A stretch of DNA of 64,000 nt from positions 372,001 through 436,000 of the forward strand of contig CAUZLF010000738.1 of NCBI GenBank assembly GCA_963580285.1. The letters are read 5' to 3'. Below the pieces are notes generated by a model, which was not told the DNA's origin, did no database searches, and was given only the letters and a program-made list of their open reading frames with translations. Source of the DNA: Lucinisca nassula. Lineage: Eukaryota > Mollusca > Bivalvia > Lucinida > Lucinidae. The position numbers were made by a program, and so were the translations under genes. Below, piece by piece: positions 23,744 through 33,969 of this stretch. Within the stretch, counting starts at the first letter, position 1. Each line of letters begins with the position of its first letter.

Positions 23744-25200
23744 TCGAAAACCATTGGTTCCCTGCAAGAGTGTCAAGACAATCATTAACTAATGGTAAAG
23801 GGAAAACATCTTTGGTGGTAACAGAGTTTAGGGCTCTATAGTCCACGCACCATCTCACGGTACCATCCCGTTTTCGGACCAACACGGGCGCAGATGCCCA
23901 TTCTGAAATAGATGGTTGAATAACACCAGCTCTTAACATCTTCTCGAGGTGAGCCTCCTCCTCAGGAGCAAAACCAGCTGAAGTTCGTCTCATTCTCTGT
24001 TTGATCGGTTTTGCTGAACCTGTATCGATGTCATGTTCTATGTCTGAAAAATTTCCCAAATCAAATTCGGACTTTGCAAAAACATCTTCAAATTCGACCA
24101 ATAAGTTTGCCAAATGACACTGTTCTTCTTTATTAAGATGTTCTATAGAACGGTGAAAAAGGTCCTTGAGGTGGTCCGGCAATACTATTGGTTCACGCTG
24201 ACCATTTTGTTCACTCTCATCCGGTAGGCTTATTTCTGCAACAGTAAAACGAAAATCATGGGGGTCTACTTGATGAGGATGGGCTATATTGGGGACAGTA
24301 TAGCTGCTATCCGGTTGAGCGTGTTCTGGTAACTCTGTCAAAGTGGACCGTTTAGTAGGTTCTGAGGCCCCATCTTCTACAACAGAATCAAACTCATTAA
24401 TTAATGTGTTAGGATTCAGTGAAGTGTTCCCCATTTCATCCAATGGAATAGGACGGACGTGGCAAATAGGGAATGCTATAGCCACCAGTTGTTTCCTTTT
24501 AAGTTTAACTGAGCGATCAGTTAGGTTCAACATGCAAATATGTGGTTTAGAACCACCCGAGTGCAAAGTTCTAGGAATAATAACGCCAAGATCAAGATCA
24601 GGTTCAATAATGTAATCTGCTAGTCTATCCGCTATTTCACACTGGAGCCTGACAACAGAATTTGGGGGAATTTTAGTGGTTTTAAATATAGTGACCCGAG
24701 CAACAGTATTATCCTTGCTGTTGGACTTCTCCACCTCAATGGGGATTTTCTCACCCTTTTCCCTGAAACTAAGATAAAGTTCTTCCAGTTTAATATCAAC
24801 ACCATGTCTTAACAGGAAATCCAGACCCAATAACATATCATCCTGAATTGGGGCCACATAGACAGCTTCTGGAAAAATGCAGCTACCCAACTGCAAATTA
24901 ACAGGACCTACAACAAAGCCATGCATTTTCATATCTCTCCCTGCTGTGTGTAATGTAACATTCTTCAAGCAGGGGGGTTTGGGGTCCATTTCTGTAAAAA
25001 CCTTATCAGAAATAATTGTGACTTCAGCGGCTGTATCCACTACTGCTCTCAGTGGTCTGTCCTGCAAAACTACTGAAACTCTTAACATTGAGGATGAACG
25101 TAATTGACAGATGGTGATATCCTCCCAAGTGGTGGTCTCACCATCGGGATGCATCGACTGACTTCCTGTAGCACCTAAAATAAAACTATCAAGGTCATTT
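23744..25200 (-). pseudogene. Ty3/gypsy protease and RT N-terminus
   Basis: A minus-strand frame of about 480 codons. It begins after the copy C site (DLDSFILGA...), then a retropepsin-type protease with active site VVDTAAEVTIIS and the second hallmark LLGLDFL. A long linker and the RT fingers follow (VFAKSEFDLG, WASAPVLVRKRDGTVRWCVDYRALN, PLPLVNDCLD). The protease cuts the Gag-Pol polyprotein; RT copies RNA. It is truncated by copy E at 23743 and continues in 15375-15683. Apparent codons beyond either end come from the inserted elements. The active site reads DTA rather than the commoner DTG or DSG. Confidence 0.88.
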
Positions 25201-25307
25201 CCCCCAGGTATTAGACTTCCTGCCTTGCCGTGGCCCTGGGGGCTCAATTCCCACTGGGCACATTGCCGCTGTGGTCTCTGTGCCCACTGGGAAGAGCTAA
25301 AGGAAGT
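25201..25307 (+). ncRNA. HDV-like self-cleaving ribozyme, copy C
   Basis: Same 107-nt fold as in copy A: P1 25201-25207/25236-25242, P2 25215-25221/25301-25307, P3 25222-25224/25232-25234, P4 25248-25262/25279-25293, candidate catalytic C at 25297. Nucleotide 1 follows the target duplication directly, so the predicted cut is exactly the genomic 5' junction. Confidence 0.8.
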
Positions 25308-25750
25308 ACCACCCGTTTGCCGTGGGTGGCGTCCTGTAAGCCGGAAGAAGGGATCCTGGAGGTTGAGGGTTACCTGAGGTGGCGGTGCTTCAGGTACCCA
25401 ACACGCCTCTTTGGCCTGGCTTTTCGGTGTAGACGGGTGGCCGTGCGGTCCGGCACGGTCAATCGGCTGGTCGCGCCGAGCCCTAGAGATATCGCTTTGC
25501 TTTCTCTTCAACTCTTTTTGTATCTTTCCTGATACCAACCATATGCCCATTTACCTTACCCTTTTCTGTCTTTTTATCTCTAGAAGGCGGTGGCTAAACG
25601 GATCAATCGTGTAGGCATTTTGTTTATGCGAGTATATCTCGCGTGTATCTCTAACACCTGCGAGTTGGATAACCACTCCATTATGGTGTTCCCTTGTAGG
25701 GCTCCACGGAGGGCGGAGAGCACTTGGGACGAAACTAGAAATTTTTCCTT

Positions 25751-27118
25751 ATGCCTCATGGAAAAAAACATAACCGCAACGCAGCTAAACGTAAAAAAGA
25801 CGAGGATTCATCCGGAACGGATGAACCCAGTCAACAGTCAAGTCAGCAGTCTCAGCATTCTACTCAACAGTCTAGTCAGCAGTCTGCAGCACCAAAGTCA
25901 ACCAATTTTCCACGTTTCTTGGTAATGACCTCCAGTGACGATGCACGCACTGTGTCCAGTTTATCACCATTCGTGATAGAAAAAAGCATAGTGTCCATTG
26001 CCGGACATCCAAAAAGCATAAAAAAGCTTAAGTCAGGTGACCTTTTATTAGAAGTCGAGAGAGAGCAGCAGGTGAAAAGCCTGCTTGGTACCACAAAGCT
26101 CTTCGATCTCAAGGTCAAGGTTTCTCTGCACAACACTCTTAATTCATGTAAAGGTGTCATCCGCAGCCCAGAGCTGCGTCCATGTACTGATGCAGAGATC
26201 ATTGACAACTTGAGATCTGAGGGCGTCATTGGCGTACGTAACATCCAAGTTCGTAGAGGTGGTGTATTGAAGCCAACAGGTACTTACGTGTTGACTTTCA
26301 ATACACCAGTTCTGCCCAAGAAAATCAAAGTAGCTTACCTTTCAGTTAACGTAGAGGTGTATATACCAAACCCTCTCAGATGTTACTCGTGTCAGGTTTT
26401 TGGCCACCACGAAAGCAGATGTCAGAAGAAGCAACTCTGTCCAAATTGTGGTGAAGAAAAGCATGTCGATAACCATCAAAACTGTAAGAATGAGGCCAAA
26501 TGCGTCAATTGTGGTGGCAAGCATGCTGTTTTCTCTCGAGATTGTCCGGCATGGAAAAAAGAAAAAGAAATACTTACTGTCAAATACCAAAGGGGGTTAA
26601 CATTCCCAGAAGCACGGAAAATTGTTGACGAACGATACACAACACCAACGACCAGTTACGCCAGCATCACAAAGGGTGCTGGTGTACAAGTTTCTACCTC
26701 CGCAACGCAGACTGTTGAATCATACATAGCTGAACTGAAAAAATCTGGTGCATGGAGTAAATCCACTCCAGCACCACAAAGTTCAACCAAATTATCAAAT
26801 GGCGCAATCCAGGTTGCTTCGGATCGGTCGACAGCGACCGTACCGAAGCCAGCGCCACATGCAAAAGAGAAACTCGACTCGGGTCGAACTAATAAAGGAT
26901 CGGAAGATCCGAAAAAAACAATTGTCTCAAAAACAGACAGACAACGTAAAATGGAAAGAGACAATATAAGATTCCAGAACAGATTCGGATCTTTGAGTGA
27001 CAGTGATATGGAGTTCGCTGAAACTCCATCATCACCAAGTGGCAATAACAGATCGAGGTCAGCAACACCACGAGCTGGTGGTAGCAGATCTATATCACCA
27101 ATTGCAGCTCCAATATAG
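25751..27118 (+). CDS. ORF1 nucleic-acid-binding protein, copy C, intact
   Basis: 455 aa, uninterrupted. Basic start (MPHGKKHNRNAAKRKK), Q/S-rich tract (residues about 26-45), conserved core (about 50-205), three zinc knuckles (about 210-270), then a linker and a Ser/Arg-rich end (RSRSATPR). It keeps the Pro before the first knuckle. It likely forms the ribonucleoprotein with the element RNA in cytoplasm and nucleus. It ends 25 nt before ORF2 in another frame, so ORF2 would need reinitiation or internal entry. The ATG is the conserved one after the leader. Confidence 0.88.
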   Translation: MPHGKKHNRNAAKRKKDEDSSGTDEPSQQSSQQSQHSTQQSSQQSAAPKSTNFPRFLVMTSSDDARTVSSLSPFVIEKSIVSIAGHPKSIKKLKSGDLLLEVEREQQVKSLLGTTKLFDLKVKVSLHNTLNSCKGVIRSPELRPCTDAEIIDNLRSEGVIGVRNIQVRRGGVLKPTGTYVLTFNTPVLPKKIKVAYLSVNVEVYIPNPLRCYSCQVFGHHESRCQKKQLCPNCGEEKHVDNHQNCKNEAKCVNCGGKHAVFSRDCPAWKKEKEILTVKYQRGLTFPEARKIVDERYTTPTTSYASITKGAGVQVSTSATQTVESYIAELKKSGAWSKSTPAPQSSTKLSNGAIQVASDRSTATVPKPAPHAKEKLDSGRTNKGSEDPKKTIVSKTDRQRKMERDNIRFQNRFGSLSDSDMEFAETPSSPSGNNRSRSATPRAGGSRSISPIAAPI

Positions 27119-27143
27119 TTTCTAGTCTTAATCTCTTCAAATA

Positions 27144-30100
27144 ATGGATTTAAAACACAAAATAATACAATGGAATTGTCGAGGTCTTAAATCAAATTAT
27201 AATGAACTCTTATTACTTATTTCGTTATTAAACCCGTCGGTTTTTTGTTTGCAAGAAACATTTTTAAAAACTGATGACAACCTTGATGTCAGGGGTTTCA
27301 ATACATACAACTATATCTATTCTGATGGTAACAAACCATCTGGTGGCAGTTCAATTCTTGTTAAATCATGTTTACCACAAAGAGAGATCAAATTAAAAAC
27401 AGACCTACAAGCTGTAGCAGTATCGGTTTCTCTGGATAAAGAAACTACAATATGCTCTTTATATATTCCACCCTCATTTTCTTTAAAGCCCGAACATCTT
27501 GACTCATTGCTGAGTCAACTTCCATCCCCATATCTTTTAGTTGGCGACTTCAATGGTCACAATATTTTATGGGGCTGTAAAGATATCAATAACAGAGGAG
27601 CACTTGTTGAAGATTTTATTGCAAAGAGCGATCTTTGCTTGATGAATGATAAATCTTATACTTACCTTCACCCCGCGACAGGTCATTTGTCTTCTTTAGA
27701 TCTCTCTTTGTGTCACCCATCTCTCTTCTTGGACTATGACTGGTCTGTTCATGATGATCAGTGCGGAAGTGATCACTTCCCTGTTATAATTGAGAGTGTA
27801 AACGAACAAGATGAGGACTGTAGCCAGAAATGGAAAATGAATAAAGCCGACTGGGAATTATTCCGTAATTTATGTGAAGAAGAGTTATCAGTTGGTCACT
27901 TAAATGAATCATCTGACATTGTTTCTGATTTCACAGATAAACTAATTAATATATCAGAACAATGCATTCCAAAGACCTCCACAAATACTAAGAAAAGCAA
28001 GCCTTGGTTTAATAATGACTGTAAAGAAGCTATTCAAAAGCGCAAACAGGCACTAAATAAGTTCTGCAAAAGTCCCACTTCAGAAAAGCTAAACGACGTT
28101 AAAGTTTTTAGAGCTAAAGCTCGGCGAACAATCCGAGCTTCCAAACGAAAGTCATGGAGAGAATATGTCTCCAAATTGAACTACAAAACCCCCATTAAAA
28201 AGGTTTGGGATATGGTACGAAAAATTTCAGGAAAAACAAAGTCCTCTAGTTTTACACATTTAAATACTGGTTTTGACACAAAAGCTTCAACTAAAAAAGA
28301 TATTTCAGATACTCTTGGTCACACATTCTTGAGAAATTCATCATCGCGTAATTATTCTGACACTTTTAGAAATTTCAAAAAGGACCAAGAGAAAAGAAAT
28401 CTTAACTTCAAATCCCTTAATCACGAAGAATACAACACACCTTTTAACTTAGCCGAACTCGTTGAAGCCATTGAAAAATCACATGATACGGCAACCGGCC
28501 CCGATGAAATTCATTATCAGATGCTTAAGCATCTGCCAAAAAGTTCTCTTACAACACTTTTAGATATCTTTAATAATATTTGGGAAACGGGGGTCTGTCC
28601 TGAGAGCTGGCGTGTAGCTACAGTTGTACCAATTCCAAAACCAGGGAAAGATCATGCAGAACCTACAAATTATCGTCCGATAGCTTTGACAAGTTGTTTG
28701 TGTAAAACATTGGAGAGAATGATAAACAAGAGATTAGTCTGGTACTTAGAGTCCAACAACCTCATTTCAGAATATCAATCGGGTTTTCGTTCGGAACGTA
28801 GTACCAATGACAATTTAATAAGACTAGAAACATTTATACGAGATGCTTTTATTAACAAAGAACACGTAGTGGCTGTCTTTTTCGACTTGGAGAAAGCATA
28901 TGATACAACATGGCGTTATGGAATATTGAAAGATCTACATAACATTGGCTTAAGAGGAAAACTTCCCAGTTTTATTGAAAGCTTTTTAGGGGAGCGCATG
29001 TTTCAGGTGCGTGTGGGGTCTACCCTGTCAGATTTCTATGATCAAGAACAGGGTGTCCCACAGGGTAGTATTCTTTCAACTACGCTATTTAACATCAAAA
29101 TAAACAATATTGTACAATGTTTGGACGACAAAACTGATTGTTCATTGCATGTTGATGATTTTTGTATATGTTACCGTTCAAAAAATATGAAAACAATTGA
29201 AAGAAAGTTACAACAAAATTTAAAAAGAATAGAAGAATGGACTGATAAAAATGGTTTCAAGTTCTCCAAGTCGAAAACGCAGTGTGTTCATTTTTGTAAA
29301 CTACGGAAGAAACACGAACATCCTTCCCTGTTTTTATACGGATCACAAATTCCTGTTGTTGAAGAAGCCAAATTTCTTGGGGTCATATTTGATCAAAAGT
29401 TATCTTTTATTCCACATATTAAATATCTTAAAGCGAAATGCTTAAAAGCTTTGCATCTTTTGAAAGTTTTAGCTCATACAAGTTGGGGAGCAGATCGGTA
29501 TACTTTATTACATCTTTACCGGTCTTTAATAAGATCTAAATTAGATTATGGGTCTGTTATTTATGGTTCTGCCAGAAAGTCCTATTTAAAATCCTTGGAT
29601 ACTATCCATCACCAAGGCCTTCGTCTGGCCATGGGAGCCTTCCGTACTTCTCCCGTATTAAGCCTTTATGTAGAAGCAGGTGAACCATCTTTAACTTCGC
29701 GCAGAGAGAAACTTTCTCTTCAGTATGCTATCAGACTTGCTGCAAATCCATCTAACCCGGCATCCAAAATTTCATTTCCACCTCAATTTGTAGATAAGTA
29801 TGAAACAAAACCCACAGCAATCAAACCTTTTGGATTACGTATTTTACCACTGCTGGAAAATTCAGGTATCGACCTTAAAAATATTCAAAAACATGAAACC
29901 GCCGAAGTTCCATCTTGGTGTATTAAACAACCTTCTATTCTGTTCGACTTACATGATGGAAAAAAATCCGAATCAAATCCAATACTTCTCAAACAAAACT
30001 TTCAGGTACTGCAGTCACGTTACAATGATTACCAGCAAGTCTATACTGATGGTTCCAAAGAAGGAGATAAAGTTGGTTGTGCGTATGTTTCTAAAGATAC

Positions 30101-30830
30101 GCACAAAACCATGCGCCTTCCAGATGGTTCATCTATTTTTACAGCTGAAGCCAAAGCAATAGACCTAGCTTTAGATTTTATCAGTTCTTCAATAATTCAA
30201 AAAGCAATTATATTTTCTGATTCACTTTCTGTGCTTAAGGCTTTAGACCATTCATCATCTAAAAATCCTCAAATTCAAAAATTGATCGGAAAACATCATG
30301 AAATTTCTAAAACACACCAAATCTTGTTTTGTTGGCTTCCGAGCCATATTGGCATTGTCGGCAATGAATATGCTGACAAGAAAGCAAAGGAATCGCTCAA
30401 TCTTGATCCATCTGTTTTTAAAATTCCTTTTAATAATTTTAAGCCATTTATCAACCGATACATCTTGTCGGAATGGCAAGGCGAATGGGACCGTGCAATA
30501 AATAACAAACTCCATGCCATTAAACCTGTCGTTAGTACAAAATGCTCTCCTCCACAGTTTTCCAGAAAAGAGGACGTAGTATTAACACGACTGCGCATCG
30601 GCCATACTAGAGTTACTCATTCTTATATTTTTAATGGTGATGATCAACCTTCTTGTGTAGGTTGTGATCAGCCATTCACTGTGAAACATATCTTAATTGA
30701 CTGTGTTGACTTTTCACCCTCACGTATTTTATATTTCAAAGCTGACACTTTGCAACAACTGTTTCGAGATGTACCTGTTGATAACATTATTTTATTCTTA
30801 AAAGAAATTGGTCTTTTTCATAAGATTTAA
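27144..30830 (+). CDS. ORF2 endonuclease-RT-RNase H, copy C, open but with HVDD in the RT active site
   Basis: 1228 aa, no stops. The APE endonuclease covers about residues 1-215 (WNCRG, QETF, GDFNGHN, SDHFP) and nicks target DNA. RT covers about 440-720, with NYRPIALTS, FFDLEKAYD and GVPQGSILS. RNase H covers about 965-1095 (YTDGSK, FTAEAKA, FSDSLSVL, HIGIVGNEYAD). A C-terminal C-x2-C-x7-H-x4-C motif follows (about 1165-1182). The RT catalytic box reads HVDD (codon CAT near 29148) where all other copies with this region have YVDD. The two Asp are present, but the Tyr-to-His change may lower activity. Otherwise it looks competent. Confidence 0.92.
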   Translation: MDLKHKIIQWNCRGLKSNYNELLLLISLLNPSVFCLQETFLKTDDNLDVRGFNTYNYIYSDGNKPSGGSSILVKSCLPQREIKLKTDLQAVAVSVSLDKETTICSLYIPPSFSLKPEHLDSLLSQLPSPYLLVGDFNGHNILWGCKDINNRGALVEDFIAKSDLCLMNDKSYTYLHPATGHLSSLDLSLCHPSLFLDYDWSVHDDQCGSDHFPVIIESVNEQDEDCSQKWKMNKADWELFRNLCEEELSVGHLNESSDIVSDFTDKLINISEQCIPKTSTNTKKSKPWFNNDCKEAIQKRKQALNKFCKSPTSEKLNDVKVFRAKARRTIRASKRKSWREYVSKLNYKTPIKKVWDMVRKISGKTKSSSFTHLNTGFDTKASTKKDISDTLGHTFLRNSSSRNYSDTFRNFKKDQEKRNLNFKSLNHEEYNTPFNLAELVEAIEKSHDTATGPDEIHYQMLKHLPKSSLTTLLDIFNNIWETGVCPESWRVATVVPIPKPGKDHAEPTNYRPIALTSCLCKTLERMINKRLVWYLESNNLISEYQSGFRSERSTNDNLIRLETFIRDAFINKEHVVAVFFDLEKAYDTTWRYGILKDLHNIGLRGKLPSFIESFLGERMFQVRVGSTLSDFYDQEQGVPQGSILSTTLFNIKINNIVQCLDDKTDCSLHVDDFCICYRSKNMKTIERKLQQNLKRIEEWTDKNGFKFSKSKTQCVHFCKLRKKHEHPSLFLYGSQIPVVEEAKFLGVIFDQKLSFIPHIKYLKAKCLKALHLLKVLAHTSWGADRYTLLHLYRSLIRSKLDYGSVIYGSARKSYLKSLDTIHHQGLRLAMGAFRTSPVLSLYVEAGEPSLTSRREKLSLQYAIRLAANPSNPASKISFPPQFVDKYETKPTAIKPFGLRILPLLENSGIDLKNIQKHETAEVPSWCIKQPSILFDLHDGKKSESNPILLKQNFQVLQSRYNDYQQVYTDGSKEGDKVGCAYVSKDTHKTMRLPDGSSIFTAEAKAIDLALDFISSSIIQKAIIFSDSLSVLKALDHSSSKNPQIQKLIGKHHEISKTHQILFCWLPSHIGIVGNEYADKKAKESLNLDPSVFKIPFNNFKPFINRYILSEWQGEWDRAINNKLHAIKPVVSTKCSPPQFSRKEDVVLTRLRIGHTRVTHSYIFNGDDQPSCVGCDQPFTVKHILIDCVDFSPSRILYFKADTLQQLFRDVPVDNIILFLKEIGLFHKI

Positions 30831-30979
30831 CTTTTTCAGATTTTTATACATTATCATTCTGACTTCTTACTTTTAATATCGTCATAATTATTCATGCCGT
30901 TTAACCATTAACCGACTGACGCTTATGACCCACCAAGAGGGTTGACGCGTCGTTAAACACGAAATCATCATCATCATCA

Positions 30980-32026
30980 TCAAGGTCATTTAACTTTACC
31001 GAATTTTCGGAGGTCAACTCCCGTCCAACTGGTTGGAGTTTGAGCGGATCACTTACAATTCCCTGCGACTCTTTGATATTATCGGCCACTCTGGCCTCGG
31101 GCTCCCGATTTGAAGGATTGGGCACCCAGCATCCTTCCTCAAGGTTGTGATTTCCAGGTAACTTCTGTACCATGCATCCCTCAATACTGCATGAATTCTT
31201 CTTTCCAGTAATTGTCTGAACAATGTACCCCTTTTTAACTTCACTACAATCCGCGTTTCCAGTATCCTTCGGTACCAAGTACCCCTCTTTAATGTTACTT
31301 GAATCCGTGTTCATAGTATCTTTCGGTACCAAGTACCCTTCTTTAACCTGAAAAGCATCCGCGTTTTCAGTATCCTTCGGTACCAAGTACCCCTCTTTAA
31401 TGTTACTTGAATCCGTGTTCAAAGTATCTTTCGGTATCAAGTACCCTTCTTAAATCTGAAAAGCATCCGCGTTATCAGTATCATTCTGTACCAAGTACCC
31501 CTCTTTAATGTTGCTTGAATCTGTGTTCACAGTATCTCTCGTTTTTAAAGACTCTTCTAAATCCAAACTGTTGAGTGACAGGCTGCTGAAGGTTTCTTCA
31601 TACTTCAAATCCAGCCAATCTTCGTATTCCTTAGAGGTACTTAGAGCTTTCTCTTTCGGGGTAGATGTACCAGATTTCTGACAGTAAACCCCATCAATCC
31701 AATCTCAGTAATTCTTCAGCGTCTCAGATTCTGTATCGGACTGTGCATCGTCCTGTTCACTGGTGTCAGGTTCTGAAAAATGGCCTTTGTTATCTTGAAG
31801 GGCCGGGCCTAGGCCTCTGGATCCGACCCACCGTCGTTTAAATCATCTTCATTCACCCGGTTAACGTTGAATGATACCTTCTTCTTATTAGGGCAATCTC
31901 TTTTAAAGTGACCCTCTTCATTACAGCCAAAACAGCGTGACGGAGATGAAGATCTCCCAGTGGCTGTATCACTCCTTGTAGGCGAGGCAGGCAGTCTGGT
32001 CTGGAACTTGGACTCACCAGCCTTAA
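30980..32026 (-). pseudogene. Ty3/gypsy nucleocapsid and repeat linker, right duplicate
   Basis: The minus strand continues gag from across copy D: a basic Ser/Thr stretch, zinc knuckle CFGCNEEGHFKRDC (31893-31934), an acidic end with an in-frame TAG near 31809, and in another frame a linker (EYEDWLDLKYEETF) leading into the 18-aa repeats and on to the protease segment beyond copy C. A TGA near 31706 breaks the linker frame here; the left duplicate reads through at that point. It is flanked by copy C (left) and copy D (right). The knuckle would package RNA. A gag-pol frameshift around 31805-31820 is possible but unproven. Confidence 0.8.
31190..31545 (-). repeat. 18-aa (54-bp) tandem repeat in the gypsy linker, right duplicate
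   Basis: Same EGYLVPKDTxNxDxxxxK array as at 290-660. Three units are well preserved (31260-31440) and two or three flanking units are degenerate. A TAA interrupts the unit near 31452. No function recognised. Confidence 0.75.
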
Positions 32027-32133
32027 CCCCCAGGTATTAGACTTCCTGCCTTGCCGTGGTCCTGGGGGCTCAATTCCCACTGGGCACATTGCCGCTGTGG
32101 TCTCTGTGCCCACTGGGAAGAGCTAAAGGAAGT
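32027..32133 (+). ncRNA. HDV-like self-cleaving ribozyme, copy D
   Basis: Same fold as copy A. The one stem difference is C-to-U at nt 34 (GTGGTCCTG), which turns the P3 closing G-C into a G-U pair and so keeps the stem. Candidate catalytic C at 32123. Confidence 0.78.
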
Positions 32134-32576
32134 ACCACCCGTTTGCCGTGGGTGGCGTCCTGTAAGCCGGAAGAAGGGATCCTGGAGGTTGAGGGTTACC
32201 TGGGGTGGCGGTGCTTCAGGTACCCAACACGCCTCTTTGGCCTGGCTTTTCGGTGTAGACGGGTGGCCGTGCGGTCCGGCACGGTCAATCGGCTGGTCGC
32301 GCCGAGCCCTAGAGATACCGCTTTGCTTTCTCTTCAACTCTTTTTGTATCTTTCCTGATACCAACCATATGCCCATTTACCTTACCCTTTTCTGTCTTTT
32401 TATCTCTAGAAGGCGGTGGCTAAACGGATCAATCGTGTAGGCATTTTGTTTATGCGAGTATATCTCACGTGTATCTCTAACACCTGCGAGTTGGATAACC
32501 ACTCCATTATGGTGTTCCCTTGTAGGGCTCCACGGAGGGCGGAGAGCACTTGGGATGAAACTAGAAATTTTTCCTT

Positions 32577-33944
32577 ATGCCTCATGGAAAAAAACATAAC
32601 CGCAACGCAGCTAAACGTAAAAAAGACGAGGATTCATCCGGAACGGATGAACCCAGTCAACAGTCAAGTCAGCAGTCTCAGCATTCTACTCAACAGTCTA
32701 GTCAGCAGTCTGCAGCACCAAAGTCAACCAATTTTCCACGTTTCTTGGTAATGACCTCCAGTGACGATGCACGCACTGTGTCCAGTTTATCACCATTCGT
32801 GATAGAAAAAAGCATAGTGTCCATTGCCGGACATCCCAAAAGCATAAAAAAGCTTAAGTCAGGTGACCTTTTATTAGAAGTCGAGAGAGAGCAGCAGGTG
32901 AAAAGCCTGCTTGGTACCACAAAGCTCTTCGATCTCAAGGTCAAGGTTTCTCTGCACAACACTCTTAATTCATGTAAAGGTGTCATCCGCAGCCCAGAGC
33001 TGCGTCCATGTACTGATGCAGAGATCATTGACAACTTGAGATCTGAGGGCGTCATTGGCGTACGTAACATCCAAGTTCGTAGAGGTGGTGTATTGAAGCC
33101 AACAGGTACTTACGTGTTGACTTTCAATACACCAGTTCTGCCCAAGAAAATCAAAGTAGCTTACCTTTCAGTTAACGTAGAGGTGTATATACCAAACCTT
33201 CTCAGATGTTACTCGTGTCAGGTTTTTGGCCACCACGAAAGCAGATGTCAGAAGAAGCAACTCTGTCCAAATTGTGGTGAAGAAAAGCATGTCGATAACC
33301 ATCAAAACTGTAAGAATGAGGCCAAATGCGTCAATTGTGGTGGCAAGCATGCTGTTTTCTCTCGAGATTGTCCGGCATGGAAAAAAGAAAAAGAAATACT
33401 TACTGTCAAATACCAAAGGGGGTTAACATTCCCAGAAGCACGGAAAATTGTTGACGAGCGATACACAACACCAACGACCAGTTACGCCAGCATCACAAAG
33501 GGTGCTGGTGTACAAGTTTCTACCTCCGCAACGCAGACTGTTGAATCATGCATAGCTGAACTGAAAAAATCTGGTGCATGGAGTAAATCCACTCCAGCAC
33601 CACAAAGTTCAACCAAATTATCAAATGGCGCAATCCAGGTTGCTTCGGATCGGTCGACAGCGACCGTACCGAAGCCAGCGCCACATGCAAAAGAGAAACT
33701 CGACTCGGGTCGAACTAATAAAGGATCGGAAGATCCGAAAAAAACAATTGTCTCAAAAACAGACAGACAACGTAAAATGGAAAGAGACAATATAAGATTC
33801 CAGAACAGATTCGGATCTTTGAGTGACAGTGATATGGAGTTCGCTGAAACTCCATCATCACCAAGTGGCAATAACAGATCGAGGTCAGCAACACCACGAG
33901 CTGGTGGTAGCAGATCTATATCACCAATTGCAGCTCCAATATAG
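32577..33944 (+). CDS. ORF1 nucleic-acid-binding protein, copy D, intact
   Basis: 455 aa and uninterrupted, with the Q/S-rich tract, conserved core, three zinc knuckles and Ser/Arg tail as in copy C. It carries the Pro-to-Leu change before the first knuckle (IPNLLRC) shared with copy A, but has the two codons (VK near 32941) that A lost, so A's deletion came after the two separated. Its partner ORF2 is broken, so any product could only act on other copies' RNA. Confidence 0.86.
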   Translation: MPHGKKHNRNAAKRKKDEDSSGTDEPSQQSSQQSQHSTQQSSQQSAAPKSTNFPRFLVMTSSDDARTVSSLSPFVIEKSIVSIAGHPKSIKKLKSGDLLLEVEREQQVKSLLGTTKLFDLKVKVSLHNTLNSCKGVIRSPELRPCTDAEIIDNLRSEGVIGVRNIQVRRGGVLKPTGTYVLTFNTPVLPKKIKVAYLSVNVEVYIPNLLRCYSCQVFGHHESRCQKKQLCPNCGEEKHVDNHQNCKNEAKCVNCGGKHAVFSRDCPAWKKEKEILTVKYQRGLTFPEARKIVDERYTTPTTSYASITKGAGVQVSTSATQTVESCIAELKKSGAWSKSTPAPQSSTKLSNGAIQVASDRSTATVPKPAPHAKEKLDSGRTNKGSEDPKKTIVSKTDRQRKMERDNIRFQNRFGSLSDSDMEFAETPSSPSGNNRSRSATPRAGGSRSISPIAAPI

Positions 33945-33969
33945 TTTCTAGTCTTAATCTCTTCAAATA

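Larger units (their letters stand above)
25201..30979 (+). mobile_element. I-family copy C, full length
   Basis: A complete 5.78-kb insertion with target duplication TCAAGGTCATTT (25189-25200 and 30980-30991). Positions 101-112 of the window show the same site unoccupied, which proves both ends. Both ORFs are open, and the leader, 3' hairpin and (ATC)n tail are complete. It is younger than the segmental duplication because only the right duplicate carries it. Confidence 0.95.

Noticed and set aside
23652..23745. C-terminal extension of the gypsy RT frame (Met-rich run and beyond)
   Set aside because: These codons are the reverse complement of copy E's (ATC)n tail and 3' UTR; the gypsy frame stops at the insertion.
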